Source of the DNA: Elgaria multicarinata webbii
Lineage: Eukaryota; Chordata; Lepidosauria; Squamata; Anguidae
Direction: 5' to 3'
Length of the DNA stretch: 64,000 bases
NCBI RefSeq assembly: GCF_023053635.1
Contig: NC_086183.1
Location: 29,461,501 to 29,525,500, forward strand
This document shows positions 26,501 to 33,761 of this stretch, in pieces (positions within the stretch are counted from its first letter, which is position 1; each line of letters opens with the position of its first letter). The position numbers and the translations under genes are program-made. Below the pieces are notes generated by a model. That model saw nothing but the letters and a program-made list of their open reading frames with translations. It did not search any database and was not told where the DNA came from.

Positions 26501-27876
26501 CAGGTCACAGAAGGGCTTGTTCTACCTTTACAACAGGTTTCCCCACCTCTGCTTTTAAGGTGATGCAAAGACCAAGACCAGCATTTCTCAGCCATGTGCC
26601 CTCTGGCTGTGATGGACAATGTTTGAGGATGATGGGAACCGTATCCCATCATCATCTGGAGAGCCACAGGTTAGCCCCACCCTGGATCAGAGAAAAGGCA
26701 CCAGCCCAAATACGCCAGAGGCTCACTGTTCCCAAAACTCCACCCCATTCAGTGCACTCACTTCTTTTTCTCATCTTCGTTGGGCTTCTGGAGTCCCCCG
26801 TACAGCTCGTCAATGTAGATCTGATAGAGGCACTGCTCTTCCGAGACTACGAGATAAGAGAGGGAAGGCAAAGCAGGTCAGAACGCCACGAGGCTTGCCT
26901 AGCGCAAGGACGGGGAGTAAAGCAGACAGCAAGGACGACACGGCACCATCTCCCGGCTCTGTCTGTCGTTTCTCCCCACACCACCCCTGCCCAATACGGC
27001 TGGGAAGACAGAAGATCAGCTGAAAAGACCGGTTGCGGGCAGCTGCAGCAGGTGACCAGGAAAACAGACAAGCAGAAGAGATTCTGGGAGGAACCGTCCC
27101 TTGCCTGCCAGAAACAGGCAAGCCAGGCTTCACCACATCCCATCTTCAGAATCTGATATATGCTCTTCCCTAGACACTCAAGGAAAGAGCCCGAACAGCG
27201 TCATGCAAGGGGCGTGACCAATGGGCTGGTTTATAATAACGCCGATGCTGTCCAAATATGCCCGATGCTGTCAGGTGGCAGCGGAAGGAACAGGGCAAGC
27301 AGAAGGCAATGGAAGTAAATCTCTTCCATCGCCTTACATCAACTGGGATTGGTTAACTTGGAAAAAAGGAGGCTAAGGGGAGACATGATAGAGGTGTACA
27401 AAATTATGCATGGTATGGAGAATGTGGAGAGGGAGACATTTTTCTCCCCCTCTCAAAATACTAGAACCCAAGGGGGTCATCCCATGAAGCTGATTGGTGG
27501 GAGATCCAAGACAAATAAAAGGAAGGACTTCTTCACACAGCGCAGAGTTAAAGGATGGAACTCACTACCACAAGATGTAGTGATGGCCACCCATTTGGAG
27601 GGCTTTAAAAGGGGGTTGGATAAATTCCTGGAGGCGAAGGCCATCCATGGCTACTAGCCCTGAGGGTTGTGTGCTATCTCCAGTATTCGAGGCAATAAGC
27701 CTGTGTGCACCAGTTGCTGGGGAACATGGGTGGGAGGGTGCTGTTGCACCATGTCCTGCTTGTTCATCCCTGGCCGATGGCTGGTTGGCCACGGTGGGAA
27801 CAGAGTTCTGGATTAGATGGACCCTCGGTCTGATCCAGCATCAGGGCACTTCTGATGTTCATCTCCCAACAGCTTG

Positions 27877-27933
<57 letters not shown>

Positions 27934-30932
27934 TTTATTTATATAGCATCATCAGCGTCCATGGTGCTGTACAGAGTAAAACAGTAAACAGTAAATAGCA
28001 AGACCCTGCCGCTTAGGCTTACATTCTAATTAAATCATGGTAAAACAATAAGGAGGGGAAGAGAATGCAAACAGGCACAGGGTAGGGTAAAACTAACAGT
28101 ATAAGGTCCAAACAACATCACGTTTTAAAAGCTTTAGGAAAGGCTATTATTATTATTATTATTATATGCATAGACTGGCCATGAGCTGAGAGTGGGAGGC
28201 AATTTATTTGACTGGTTGGTCTCCTATCCCTGGACTGGACAGGAGTAGACATGGCCCTGGGAATGATGGGAACTACAATCCAACACATCTGGAGAGCATT
28301 AGGCTAGAGAGGCTGGAGTAGAGCTTTGCCTTCAGGGGATTATCCTCTCTATGTCCCAAGGAGGCCATCTCCTCCAGCTTCTTCTTGTCCTGTCCTTGAG
28401 GACTTTACCCAGTAGAGAAGGGGGAGGCCCCGATCCCCTCATCACAGGGGCTGCTGAGAGCCTGACCCCTTCCCTCCCCACGTGACCACCCTCGAACTCT
28501 GAGGCTGACAAGAGAATGCCATTAAGGGTGCAATTGCCTGTTTAGACAGAAAAGAAAGTCCTTAGAGCTCCCAGCATACCAGTTGAAGGGCTTTTTTCCT
28601 GCCTAAGCATACAAAGGATTGCGCTCTAAGTGAGTCACCCGTCCTGGTTATAACTGAAAAAACGCTGGGGTGTAAAATCCGAGCCTCCTTGACGGTGTAA
28701 CAGCAGCAGCAACCAGGGACAGAATGCTAAACCTACAAGCTCCGTCCTTCCCCGACCAGACCTCTGCGCTCTACAGCAGTGTAAGGAAAGCCAATGGGAA
28801 CTTACTGCCAGCAAAGTCGTTCTGCACCAAACCTCTATACCTTTCGTAGTTGCATTTCCTCTCATCGGACTCCTGCTCTGGGGAGCTGGAAAAACGAGAG
28901 GAGGATTTTGGAATTAGAAATGTATGTAGCAGGACACGGACCTGCAATTTGCTGCCTGTCCCACACCTCGCTCAAACTTGCCGGGTAGCTATGCTAAAGA
29001 TGTCTTTAAAATATAATAAGTTTCTAAGCCTTATGGTCAAGGAGATGATGTCTGAAAGTATCATCTTTCAGGATGTAGTCCAAGTGGGCTCGGACATCAA
29101 ACCGGTCAATCATGTTGTTAGTATGTAGGCAGTTACCTGTACAAGCCTTCAGAGGATGAAACTAACCCTTCCATAGCTAACCTTCCCTGCCATCATGTCC
29201 TCCAGTCGCCCACAATCCTCACCTACCTATTTCAAAACAATCCCTTTATTAGGCCAATTCAAAGGCCACAAAATATGGGGCAAACTTCCGGGTCTCCAGA
29301 ACTCTTCATCAGGCAAGATGGTAAGCAAAGAAAAGTGGGGGGGGGGGGGGTAGGGTGGAGAGAGAAGAAAAAAGTGGCTGGTGTTCAAGCCACGGAATCT
29401 GCATTTGGTTACAACCTTAAGAAGGGAAGTGGAAGGAGGCTGCAAACATTCAAATTAGGCTGTGCCTAAAGTGGTTCAAATTAGGCTGTGCCTAAAGTGG
29501 CAGAGATGGTTTCAGCTTGGCCCTGGCAAATTCTCTTTTGGAATTCTTCTTCCAAACATGGCAACTTCCACTTTGACTCATCACAGGAAAAACTCCACAT
29601 TCTGAAACTCCAAATTCTAAGCCCAGGATCCAAGAGCTTTTGTGTACTTCACTTCTCTTCCTATCTAAGAGATGTGTTTTACTTTATTACTTACAGCTGG
29701 GGCATAAATAACCTTTGCATCCTTTTTTTTAAAAAACGCCGAAAACTAACAAACTAAGGTACAAACACACACATTAAGCTGTGTAATTTTGTATTCATGA
29801 AGTGTAGATTTGGGGGCATTTGAAGCACAGGATGGATGGCGACTCAGGATAATGCCAGCCCACCCCCCACTGAAATATCAATGCTCAGCCAATACAAGTT
29901 ATGCAACATATTCCTGGCGCAGACATTCATTGCGCAAAGAGTGGCCCCAACCTATACCCAAGAAAACAGACTCTGCCATCTTGTTTAAGTCACAGCTTCT
30001 CTCCCCCAGATGAAAGTGAGGAGTCACATCTAGTATCCAAGCTCTTTGCTTCTCATTTCAGCCTCCAATTAACAACTTGATTGCACAAACAGATCAGAGC
30101 TCAAAGCAAAGAGCTGTACATCTCAGGATCAGAAATAAATAAATGAACAAACACCTTACATTGGGTTCAGCAGTGGAGGAGTATACATGGGGATGTAGTC
30201 CAAGTGGGCTCGGACATCAAACCGGTCAATCATGTTGTTAGTATCCCCCTGCCATGGCATCCTGCAAGGGACAAGAAGTTAAAACGTTAGAAGTCCTACA
30301 AGGAGAAGTCTTGACACATGCTGGAACTTCATACGGTAAGGACAACTCCCCCCTCACTTTTAGTGGACATCTCTTCACTTTGCCAACACAGCACTGAAAG
30401 TTACTCACATATTCACAGGGCTTTCAGCTGCAAGAGCTACAGCAGAATCTAAGTGGACCTTGCATGCACGGCCATGGACTTGCAAGAACTGGGCCGGATC
30501 CTTTTTCTGGAAAAGAAGCACAAAATACAAAGCTGCCTTATACCGGCCCATCTAGTGCAGTATTGTCTAATGTGACTGACAGCAGTTTCAGGCAGGGGTC
30601 TTTCCCAATCCTACCTGAACATTCTGAGGTTAATGGCTGTAGAGAAACACCCCATTCCTCAGTAAAAGAGAATTGTAACATATCAAGCACTCATATCCTG
30701 ATGGACTTGGGCTTTTACTCATTTGTTGAAAATTTAGTTGGACATGGAGGGGGAGGGATTTGGACAAAAAGGGAGAATAGTCACGAGGGGCCAGCATTAT
30801 TCCCCAAATCGGAACCAACAAGAAGACACTCACTATCTTTTCATAATACTCTCTCCGACGCTCAGCTCGTTTCTTGTAATCCACCATCATCCCCCGGAGC
30901 TTCCGCTCATGTTTTCGGGCTTCGTGCCACAT
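5474..30932 (-). CDS. CLASRP: CLASRP, CLK4-associating serine/arginine-rich protein (whole coding span)
   Basis: Twenty coding exons join into 641 codons plus stop; human has 674 residues. The N-terminus MWHEARKHERKLRG opens the SWAP-like (DRY_EERY family) domain, residues 1 to about 160. An acidic segment EEEDSEEDSNTDEDE follows, then a charged helix around residues 235-262. Alternating RS dipeptide domains fill residues 300-520, and a basic coiled-coil-like helix (KADKKAAQEKMMQQEHERQ) runs to about 610. The last residues, RSRSPHYRH, match human. In mammals the protein binds the kinase CLK4 and affects alternative splicing, including of CLK transcripts, in nuclear speckles. Exon phases agree at all 19 junctions. 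The region between 19.4 and 18 kb, which holds alanine/proline-rich sequence in human, is shorter here. RELB lies upstream in the same direction. Confidence 0.95.
5687..5978. mobile_element. palindromic MITE with a second MITE nested inside
   Basis: Outer inverted arms of about 29 bp (ctcagtttgcacaacacaat at the left, its near complement ending gaactgag at the right) enclose a TTAAACC-type palindromic element at roughly 5715-5815. It lies in the last CLASRP intron. Confidence 0.6.
6596..6620 (-). CDS. CLASRP: CLASRP coding exon 19, 25-nt microexon
   Basis: Encodes (S)REYSSSR between acceptor tctcttgcag and donor gtaaaa. It is required to join the phase-1 end of exon 18 to the terminal exon, and restores human REYSSSRR. 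Confidence 0.9.
6860..7450 (+). mobile_element. possible LTR-like fossil fragment
   Basis: In plus orientation it has a TATA-like stretch (gagataaagg), a transcript-like body and a poly(A)-signal-like ATTAAA followed by GT-rich sequence. It resembles a solo LTR in layout only; no internal genes are seen. Family unassigned, and broken if real. Confidence 0.25.
7325..7350. repeat. (GT)n microsatellite
   Basis: Pure GT dinucleotide run in the CLASRP intron between coding exons 18 and 19. Confidence 0.9.
7741..7810. repeat. GT/GA-rich microsatellite
   Basis: Interrupted GTGTGAGC and GA repeats; the short ORFs over it are low complexity. Confidence 0.85.
8253..8335 (-). CDS. CLASRP: CLASRP coding exon 18
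   Basis: Encodes ERERREKEREEWERQYSR and QSRSPSPRY; acceptor ctctgcag, donor gtgagt. Confidence 0.95.
8455..8501 (-). CDS. CLASRP: CLASRP coding exon 17
   Basis: Encodes EREDELRAMARKIRMK, identical to human. Confidence 0.95.
9592..9650 (-). CDS. CLASRP: CLASRP coding exon 16
   Basis: Encodes FKADKKAAQEKMMQQEHER, a charged coiled-coil-like helix nearly identical to human. Confidence 0.95.
9775..9835 (-). CDS. CLASRP: CLASRP coding exon 15
   Basis: Encodes PKLTPQEKLRLRMQKALNR, matching human PKLTPQEKLKLRMQKALNR. It follows an intron of about 5.6 kb. Confidence 0.94.
10700..10835. mobile_element. palindromic MITE, ACTACAACTCCCAG family
   Basis: Near-perfect inverted repeat of about 135 bp with few mismatches, centred on ccagccagctggctgg. 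It carries the ACTACAACTCCCAGAATGCC motif. Located in the CLASRP intron between coding exons 14 and 15, and almost identical to the element at 56.8 kb. Confidence 0.85.
10850..11985. other. CLASRP intron interior, nothing recognised
   Basis: No repeat family, RNA gene or splice-supported exon recognised in this intronic stretch. The ORFs look like chance frames. Confidence 0.4.
11991..12072. mobile_element. decayed ACTACAACTCCC-type MITE
   Basis: One arm (ctgccctccagatgtactag, tgcaactcccacaatgc) and part of the closing arm remain. Confidence 0.55.
12465..12805 (+). mobile_element. CR1/L3-type LINE 3' fragment
   Basis: Coding end with WNSLPQDVV-type sequence (atggaactcactaccacaag) followed by the typical 3' region tggacccttggtctgatcca and closing atgttcttatg. 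5' truncated and inactive. Confidence 0.8.
13314..13414. mobile_element. decayed ACTACAACTCCC-type MITE
   Basis: Begins tgccctccagatgtgttgg and ends gggttggggaaagcagcc; arms have diverged. Confidence 0.6.
14648..14952. mobile_element. Penelope-like insertion with inverted arms
   Basis: Two inverted arms of about 75 bp: 14648-14722 and 14876-14952, ending aggtgaaaagaagggag and its complement. The right arm carries a full hammerhead-like motif, the left arm only its 3' half. The arm-spacer-arm layout matches the 47.2-47.5 kb element. Lies in the CLASRP intron between coding exons 14 and 15. Confidence 0.6.
14843..14887 (+). ncRNA. hammerhead-ribozyme-like motif (Penelope-associated)
   Basis: Core CTGAGGA, a GGCC/GGCC stem II around a loop of about 13 nt, GAAA, a two-base-pair stem III (AC/GU), then cleavage-type GTC. 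CCC before the core pairs with GGG after it as stem I. Hammerhead motifs are known in Penelope-like retroelements. Self-cleavage is not shown. Confidence 0.6.
14960..15390. other. CLASRP intron, nothing recognised
   Basis: Short CA and C runs only. Confidence 0.4.
15393..15432 (-). CDS. CLASRP: CLASRP coding exon 14
   Basis: A 40-nt exon encoding AETAGGKETGAAK. Donor gtcagt is used to hold frame; gtaaga four bases further on would shift it. Confidence 0.88.
16460..16545 (-). mobile_element. L2-like LINE 3' tail
   Basis: The reverse strand carries the family tail, aaccgcccagagagcttcag then a ggggcggtatataaatgtaa end, with a TTA repeat beyond it. The tail folds as a hairpin around CCGCCC/GGGCGG. 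Confidence 0.8.
16612..16794 (-). CDS. CLASRP: CLASRP coding exon 13 (RS domain, conserved end)
   Basis: Encodes SHSRSGERYRWSSGRGG, SESESRSRSRSASPAREK and RPAASPAIGEKLKK. The last block is nearly identical to human. Confidence 0.94.
17158..17485. mobile_element. palindromic MITE, TAGGGTGACC termini (copy A)
   Basis: Long inverted arms start TAGGGTGACCATATGAAAAG and end with the complement. Flanks CCTTAGT and CCTTAGC look like a 7-bp target duplication with one change, which favours a hAT-type origin over mariner. No coding capacity. Confidence 0.75.
17706..17966 (-). CDS. CLASRP: CLASRP coding exon 12 (RS domain)
   Basis: Encodes a serine run followed by RS/RG repeats (SRSSSRSHRAGGYHR, SRSHRHSRSRSRTRR). 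Very GC-rich. Other frames of this exon stay open too and give Pro- or Ala-rich shadow ORFs. Confidence 0.92.
18450..18890 (+). mobile_element. L2-like LINE 3' fragment
   Basis: Contains gggaaagggccttctcagtg (the EGRAFSV region of L2-type ORF2) and a tail with taagctgccttgcgaaggct. Highly decayed. Confidence 0.55.
19388..19609 (-). CDS. CLASRP: CLASRP coding exon 11
   Basis: Encodes SRSRSRSPSPGHEEKITF and TSFGGSDEEAAASQ, then an Ala/Gly/Gln-rich tail that replaces the human polyalanine stretch. The donor placed here (gtcggt) is weak, but it is the only one that keeps frame with the next exon and restores the family sequence SSRRRS. A stronger GTAACT four bases downstream would break the frame. 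Confidence 0.85.
19665..20165 (-). mobile_element. L2-like LINE 3' end
   Basis: Minus-strand translation gives GPGYLKECLLPYVPARTLRS, RRVFSAVAPQLWNELPKEV and LAPTLYAF, followed by the CCGCCCAGAGAGCTCCGG hairpin tail. A 23-bp segment (tttagggctttaaatgttaa) is tandemly duplicated at its inner end. Confidence 0.85.
20330..20465. mobile_element. palindromic MITE, TGAATCCGCTC family (decayed)
   Basis: Arms ggtgcctccgatgtcagtgg and ttctgactgaaacc are recognisable; compare the sharp copy at 46.7 kb. Confidence 0.55.
20466..20780 (+). mobile_element. L2-like LINE 3' tail
   Basis: Ends aaactgcccggagagctttg then gcagtataaaaatgaaataa, the L2-like hairpin tail, about 85 bp from CLASRP exon 10. Confidence 0.7.
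20865..20906 (-). CDS. CLASRP: CLASRP coding exon 10
   Basis: A 42-nt exon encoding SYARRDSPTYDPYK, identical to human. Confidence 0.94.
21325..21492 (+). mobile_element. CR1 LINE 3' end
   Basis: Runs from ctagggaggtggtgggctct to the diagnostic CR1 terminal repeat attctatgattctatg. A 5'-truncated copy in the intron after CLASRP exon 9. Confidence 0.88.
21635..21708 (-). CDS. CLASRP: CLASRP coding exon 9
   Basis: Encodes GRRSRRQRREFREKRLKG and RKISPP; acceptor attccag, donor gtaggc. Confidence 0.94.
21934..22238 (-). mobile_element. Sauria-type tRNA-derived SINE
   Basis: The minus strand reads a tRNA-like head with A box gtggcgcagagcgg and B box gttcgatccc, a body with tcagccttccatcctcctga, and the tail gtcagtaatgactcagtgct. 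A perfect 13-bp target duplication (agagactaggaaa) flanks it at 21921-21933 and 22239-22251. The family is typical of squamates and shares its tail with BovB LINEs. Confidence 0.88.
22331..22409 (-). CDS. CLASRP: CLASRP coding exon 8
   Basis: Encodes MLRKDKEEAEAIKHAKALE and EEKAMYS, a charged helix. The acceptor (cctggaag) has a weak pyrimidine tract; the frame and homology support it. Confidence 0.93.
22612..22860 (-). mobile_element. CR1/L3-type LINE 3' end
   Basis: The reverse complement reads ctggatcagaccaagggtcc and the cluster seen at 12.5 and 27.6 kb; opens with the ataagaacat end. Confidence 0.8.
22866..23085 (-). mobile_element. L2-like LINE 3' tail
   Basis: Hairpin tail (ccaaagctctctgggcggtt) and the UTR portion ending near tgctgttaaatgcctgggag. 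Confidence 0.75.
23129..23243. mobile_element. ACTACAACTCCC-type MITE
   Basis: Both arms are visible: gttggactacaactcctaat and caatgggagttgtagtacaa. Confidence 0.65.
23250..23930. other. CLASRP intron interior, nothing recognised
   Basis: Homopolymer T and A runs near 23490 and 23580 only. Confidence 0.4.
23941..24037 (-). CDS. CLASRP: CLASRP coding exon 7
   Basis: Encodes VEVDVDELNQEQVADLNKQ and ATTYGMAEGDFVR, nearly identical to human. Confidence 0.95.
24122..24312. mobile_element. decayed MITE followed by CR1/L3 remnant
   Basis: An ACTACAACTCCC-type arm (ttggactacaaagcccatcc) then a minus-strand CR1/L3 scrap encoding DAFRRGLDKF. Confidence 0.45.
24655..25165 (+). mobile_element. L2-like LINE 3' end, GAGGCGGG-tail subfamily
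   Basis: Contains tttaaagccctacatggttt (KALHGLG) and ctgtggaatggcccgccaga (LWNGPP). It ends ccgcctcgatccaaagtgag then gaggcgggtaagaaat, a hairpin tail different from the CCGCCCAGAG type. Confidence 0.75.
25296..25441 (-). CDS. CLASRP: CLASRP coding exon 6 (acidic segment)
   Basis: Encodes LAEKKASIGYTYEDSTVAE followed by the acidic tract ending DEDEVIPDI. Human differs in detail but keeps the charge. Confidence 0.95.
25806..25930. mobile_element. ACTACAACTCCC-type MITE
   Basis: Left arm tgctggactacaactcccat then cagccccagccagcatggc; right arm partly decayed. Confidence 0.65.
25975..26520 (+). mobile_element. possible solo LTR-like fossil
   Basis: Has a TATA-like gggtatatag, a C-rich leader and an AATAAAG poly(A) signal followed by a short tail, in the order expected of U3-R-U5. 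No internal genes are visible. The family is unassigned and the call is tentative. Confidence 0.3.
26572..26675. mobile_element. decayed ACTACAACTCCC-type MITE
   Basis: Centre gatgatgggaaccgtatccc with diverged arms, about 90 bp from CLASRP exon 5. Confidence 0.45.
26762..26846 (-). CDS. CLASRP: CLASRP coding exon 5
   Basis: Encodes SEEQCLYQIYIDELYGGLQ and the lysine run NEDEKKK; acceptor ctcgtag, donor gtgagt. Confidence 0.95.
27335..27860 (+). mobile_element. CR1/L3-type LINE 3' end
   Basis: Translates as LRGDMIEVYKIMHGMENV, GGRSKTNKRKDFFTQRRV and GWNSLPQDVVMATHLEGFK, then the conserved 3' region with ctgatccagcatcagggcac. It has an open frame of about 100 codons, so is fairly young, but is 5' truncated. 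Confidence 0.87.
27878..28160 (-). mobile_element. LINE 3' tail with GTGCTGTACAGAG end plus (ATT)n/(ATTT)n
   Basis: A TTA and TTTA repeat followed by tatagcatcatcagcgtcca and ggtgctgtacagag: the reverse of the tail at 62.3 kb. A second TTA run lies near 28145-28165. Confidence 0.65.
28255..28320. mobile_element. ACTACAACTCCC-type MITE half
   Basis: Contains tgatgggaactacaatccaa and acatctggagagcat. Confidence 0.5.
28806..28885 (-). CDS. CLASRP: CLASRP coding exon 4
   Basis: Encodes SPEQESDERKCNYERYRG and VQNDFAG; acceptor tttttccag, donor gtaagt. Confidence 0.95.
29071..29124 (-). repeat. 54-nt perfect duplicate of CLASRP exon 3 interior
   Basis: Identical to 30191-30244 over 54 nt, in the same orientation, in the intron between coding exons 3 and 4. 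It lacks flanking AG and GT splice sites, so it is not an alternative exon. Confidence 0.9.
29225..29320 (-). mobile_element. Penelope-like 3' fragment
   Basis: The minus strand reads cctgatgaagagttctggag, gacccggaagtttgc and a tail with ggcctaataaagggattg, the end structure known from reptile Penelope-like elements. A hammerhead-like core (CTGATGA) is present, but GAAA reads GGAA, so the motif is degenerate. Confidence 0.5.
29446..29500. repeat. 26-bp tandem duplication
   Basis: The unit caaattaggctgtgcctaaa plus gtggtt occurs twice in a row. Confidence 0.85.
30160..30261 (-). CDS. CLASRP: CLASRP coding exon 3
   Basis: Encodes MMPWQGDTNNMIDRFDVR and YTPPLLNP. Human HIPDYTPP is YIPMYTPP here. 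A 54-nt internal segment has a perfect second copy in the following intron. Confidence 0.95.
30409..30506 (-). CDS. CLASRP: CLASRP coding exon 2
   Basis: Encodes KKDPAQFLQVHGRACKV and VALAAESPVN between acceptor ttttccag and donor gtgagt. Confidence 0.95.
30520..30615. mobile_element. partial tRNA-related SINE
   Basis: Reads aagctgccttataccggccc, ctagtgcagtattgtc and ggcaggggtctttcccaatc, the same family as the split copy at 45.1-45.7 kb. It ends just upstream of CLASRP coding exon 2. Confidence 0.55.
30834..30932 (-). CDS. CLASRP: CLASRP coding exon 1
   Basis: Residues 1-33, MWHEARKHERKLRG through EYYEKI, ending at donor gtgagt. The frame is open upstream, but the ATG of MWHEA matches the family start and is preceded by exon-like 5'UTR sequence (gagaaaagcag). 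Confidence 0.95.
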
Positions 30933-31824
30933 CCTGCTTTTCTCCAAGCTGTTTGGGGCAGCAGGAGGGAGAAAGCACACACATCACTTTGGGAAGGGAG
31001 TAGGTAACAAAACCAAGAAAAACCACCTTGCAGACACTCACCAGGATTCATCAACACACAGAGAACAAACTCTGCGGTTTGATTGTTAGGAACAATACAA
31101 ACCTCACTGGGCAACAGGTGCCTGAAAACGTGGCAGCAGGGAGAATGCCAATTCCAAAAATGTGTGCCACAGAACATAAAATTGAAGTCCCTTGTTAAAT
31201 CAAATTACCTATCCAGAAAGAGGGCTGCCCGCTGTGTTATTGTACTAGTACTTTTGCCTAGCCTCCTTCTAATCAGACCTTGCTGGGGATAGCCAATTCT
31301 GGATCATTCAGTCACCAGCAAGGAAGAGATGTGGCAAAATTAGCTGCCCTCAGAGACCGCCACATGCTTCATCTCAGGCAAAATATTTCTCTGGCTTGCC
31401 TCCTCTCAATAGAAGGTGTGTCCAGATCGGTGACTCCATGAGGAGAAAAATTGAGAGGGGGGGAAGGACACAACACATAATCTGAAGTAGTTTTGTTCAG
31501 GGGTAAGTGTGAAGGAAGCAGGATGGAAAGCTTTGACAAACAGACCAGCAGGTGAGAGCCGAGGCACACAAAGCGAATACTCACCAAGTGCAGGGATCTG
31601 GGAGAGGTCAAAACAGGATACTCTTGTTTTCACCAAGCACAGCCCATGAAAAGATCCAAACCCCTTTTTTATGCATGTGAAAGGGGTAGCCTAGATAAAT
31701 ATGAAGTTGGAATGAGTTAGCGGTATAATCTTTAACCTGCAAGTTAAATAAGCTAAAGGTTTAGTTGATGGAGGGCAGACCCTCACCCTCCAGCCCCATC
31801 CAAGGTAATTTTATGCAGCAAGAT

Positions 31825-31912
31825 CATAGAATCATATAATAGCAGAGTTGGAAGGGGGCTGGATATAAGGCCAGAGTCCAACCCCCTGCTCAATGCAGGA
31901 ATCCAGATGTCT
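31825..31912 (-). mobile_element. CR1 LINE 3' end
   Basis: Begins with the reverse of the CR1 terminus (atcatagaatcatataatag) and continues agtccaaccccctgctcaat. Confidence 0.8.
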
Positions 31913-32036
31913 GACCGCAACTTCACTCACATAGACAAAAACCAACATACTGAAGTTTTCAAAGAAATTCACAGAGCCCACAACAATTTGATATAGTGCT
32001 TCTCTCTTGTATTTTAAGGGGAGATCACAAAAATGG

Positions 32037-32108
32037 CAATGTTGGCTATGTATGATGGGAGTTATAGTCCAACATATTTGGAGGGATCAAGTTGGGGAAA
32101 GCTGGCTT
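32037..32108. mobile_element. ACTACAACTCCC-type MITE half
   Basis: Contains tgatgggagttatagtccaa and agttggggaaagctgg. Confidence 0.5.
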
Positions 32109-32334
32109 ATGCCATAAGTTTGTGAGTTAAGATGCTATGGGACTCTGTAGTTTTTGCTGTGACAGATCAACATGGCTATCTCTCTGAGCCACAACTTGTC
32201 ATACTCAGAGAAAGAACATGCCGTAGAAAAGGGTGTACATGTCAGTGTGCAGCTAAAGAAAGCTGAAGAGACAGAAAGAGCACAGCAGATCCCACTCAAG
32301 AAAGAATTCAATAGCCCTTCACTTATGAAGCAGA

Positions 32335-32455
32335 GCAGAGTTGGGAACCCGTGGCCCTCCAGATGCTGCTGGATTCCAACTCCCATCAGCCCCTGCCAAC
32401 ATGGACAATGGTCAAGGATACTGGGAGTTGTAATCTAACATCTCAGAGGGTTATG
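32335..32455. mobile_element. ACTACAACTCCC-type MITE
   Basis: Left arm gtggccctccagatgctgct, right arm ctgggagttgtaatctaaca. Confidence 0.65.
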
Positions 32456-32879
32456 TTTCCCCGCCACCGAGTCAAAGAAGCCAGCATCAGGATGAGGGAT
32501 GCAAAAGAAGAGAATTCCCTGCAGAGTAGTGATGTTGGAATATTTAGCAGAACAAGAGTCAATGAAATAACCATTGTTAAACAAAACAAACTTTTTCTAC
32601 AGCAATATTAGACAGAAATATAAGGCTAGCAGTATTAACCAGGATACTAGATGCTTTGTGGAAGGGTGGGAAAGAAAAATAAAGTACCATTGATCTATAA
32701 AACTGGCAAATAATACTCCAGGGATTATTTCGCAGAATATATAATATTGTGAACAATATTCTAAGGACCAAGGGGGGAAACATAATACTACCATTATCTC
32801 AGCTTCACAACCAGGCACACTTTTAAGTGTGGTTATTGAGAACTTCAAGAATATCCACTTTAATATCCCACTGCAGCAG

Positions 32880-33005
32880 CCTCACCCAATTTCCAGCTGC
32901 ACTGGCCTACAATGCCCATCATCCAAGCCAGCAGAATCATGCTAACCAGGGACAATGGGAGCCACAACCCAACACATCCAGAGGGCACCAGCTTGGGAAA
33001 AGCTG
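32880..33005. mobile_element. decayed ACTACAACTCCC-type MITE
   Basis: Arms tggcctacaatgcccatcat and acaacccaacacatccagag. Confidence 0.5.
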
Positions 33006-33246
33006 CACAGCTGCAACCCTACTTCCTCTCTATGCTGCAACAGGACAGCTGTTTAAAGCTGAAAGAAACCCAGAAGCACCTAAAAACATGCTGCTAGTCC
33101 TCAGGGTTTTGGGCACACCAGTCATGCCCCTCCCAAAGCCAATTTCTTGGCAAGGCCAATTTCTAGTAAGTTATTTTTGCTCTTAGGGAGTGGATCTCTT
33201 GTCGTTTTTGGTGGGAAGGGCAAGAATGACAGAATCGGAGAGCCAG

Positions 33247-33560
33247 TGGCCCCATTCAGAAGACATCTTAAACCATGGCTTTAACCGCAGTAGTTAAGCC
33301 AGAAACTCAGGCTGTGTTCAGAAGACACCTTAAACCGCGGCTTTAACCACAGTGAATAAAGCAAAAGGCCTTATTAGCCATGGTTAAAACCATGGTTTAA
33401 GCTGTCTTCTGAACACGGCCTGGCTTTCTGGCTTAACCACCATGGTTTTTAACTTTTGTAAACCGCCCAGAGAGCTTTGGCTATGGGGCAGTATATAAAT
33501 GTAATAAATAAATAAATAAATAAATAATGCCATGGTTTAAGGTGTCTTCCGAACAGGCCC
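33247..33560. mobile_element. TTAAACC-type palindromic MITE split by an L2-like tail
   Basis: Inverted repeats of agaagacaccttaaacc with the complement ggtttaaggtgtcttc. The right arm is interrupted by an L2-like LINE tail at about 33440-33527, with CCATGG on both sides as likely target duplication. Confidence 0.7.
33440..33527 (+). mobile_element. L2-like LINE tail inserted in a MITE
   Basis: Reads taaaccgcccagagagcttt, ggggcagtatataaatg and (AAAT)n. Confidence 0.75.
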
Positions 33561-33760
33561 ACTGCAGTGTAGCGGTTAAGCGTGTTGGACTGAGAGTTGG
33601 GAGATCCAGGTTCCAACTCCCTGGGTGACTTTGGGCCGGTCACAGACTCTCAGCCCAGCCTACCTCGCAGGGTTGTTGTTGTGAGGATAAAATGGAGAGG
33701 AGGAGGATTATGGGCACCGCCTTGGGTTCCTTGGAGGAAAAAAGGCAGGATATAAATTTA
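33561..33760 (+). mobile_element. tRNA-derived CORE-like SINE
   Basis: A tRNA-like head (gtgtagcggttaagcgtgtt, gatccaggttccaactccc) is followed by a CORE-like body (gggtgactttgggccggtca, cagggttgttgttgtgagga) and an L2-like 3' end ggcaggatataaa. The layout is that of MIR-like CORE-SINEs. Confidence 0.75.
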
Positions 33761-33761
33761 T

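Noticed and set aside
25975-26520. Intact endogenous retrovirus
   Set aside because: Only an LTR-like layout is seen; no gag, pol or env-like sequence lies beside it.
30933-30980. Longer CLASRP N-terminus (MCFLPPAAPN...)
   Set aside because: The family starts at MWHEA; upstream sequence reads like intron and 5'UTR.
33561-33640. tRNA gene on the plus strand
   Set aside because: Part of a CORE-like SINE; boxes are degenerate and the body continues into SINE sequence.
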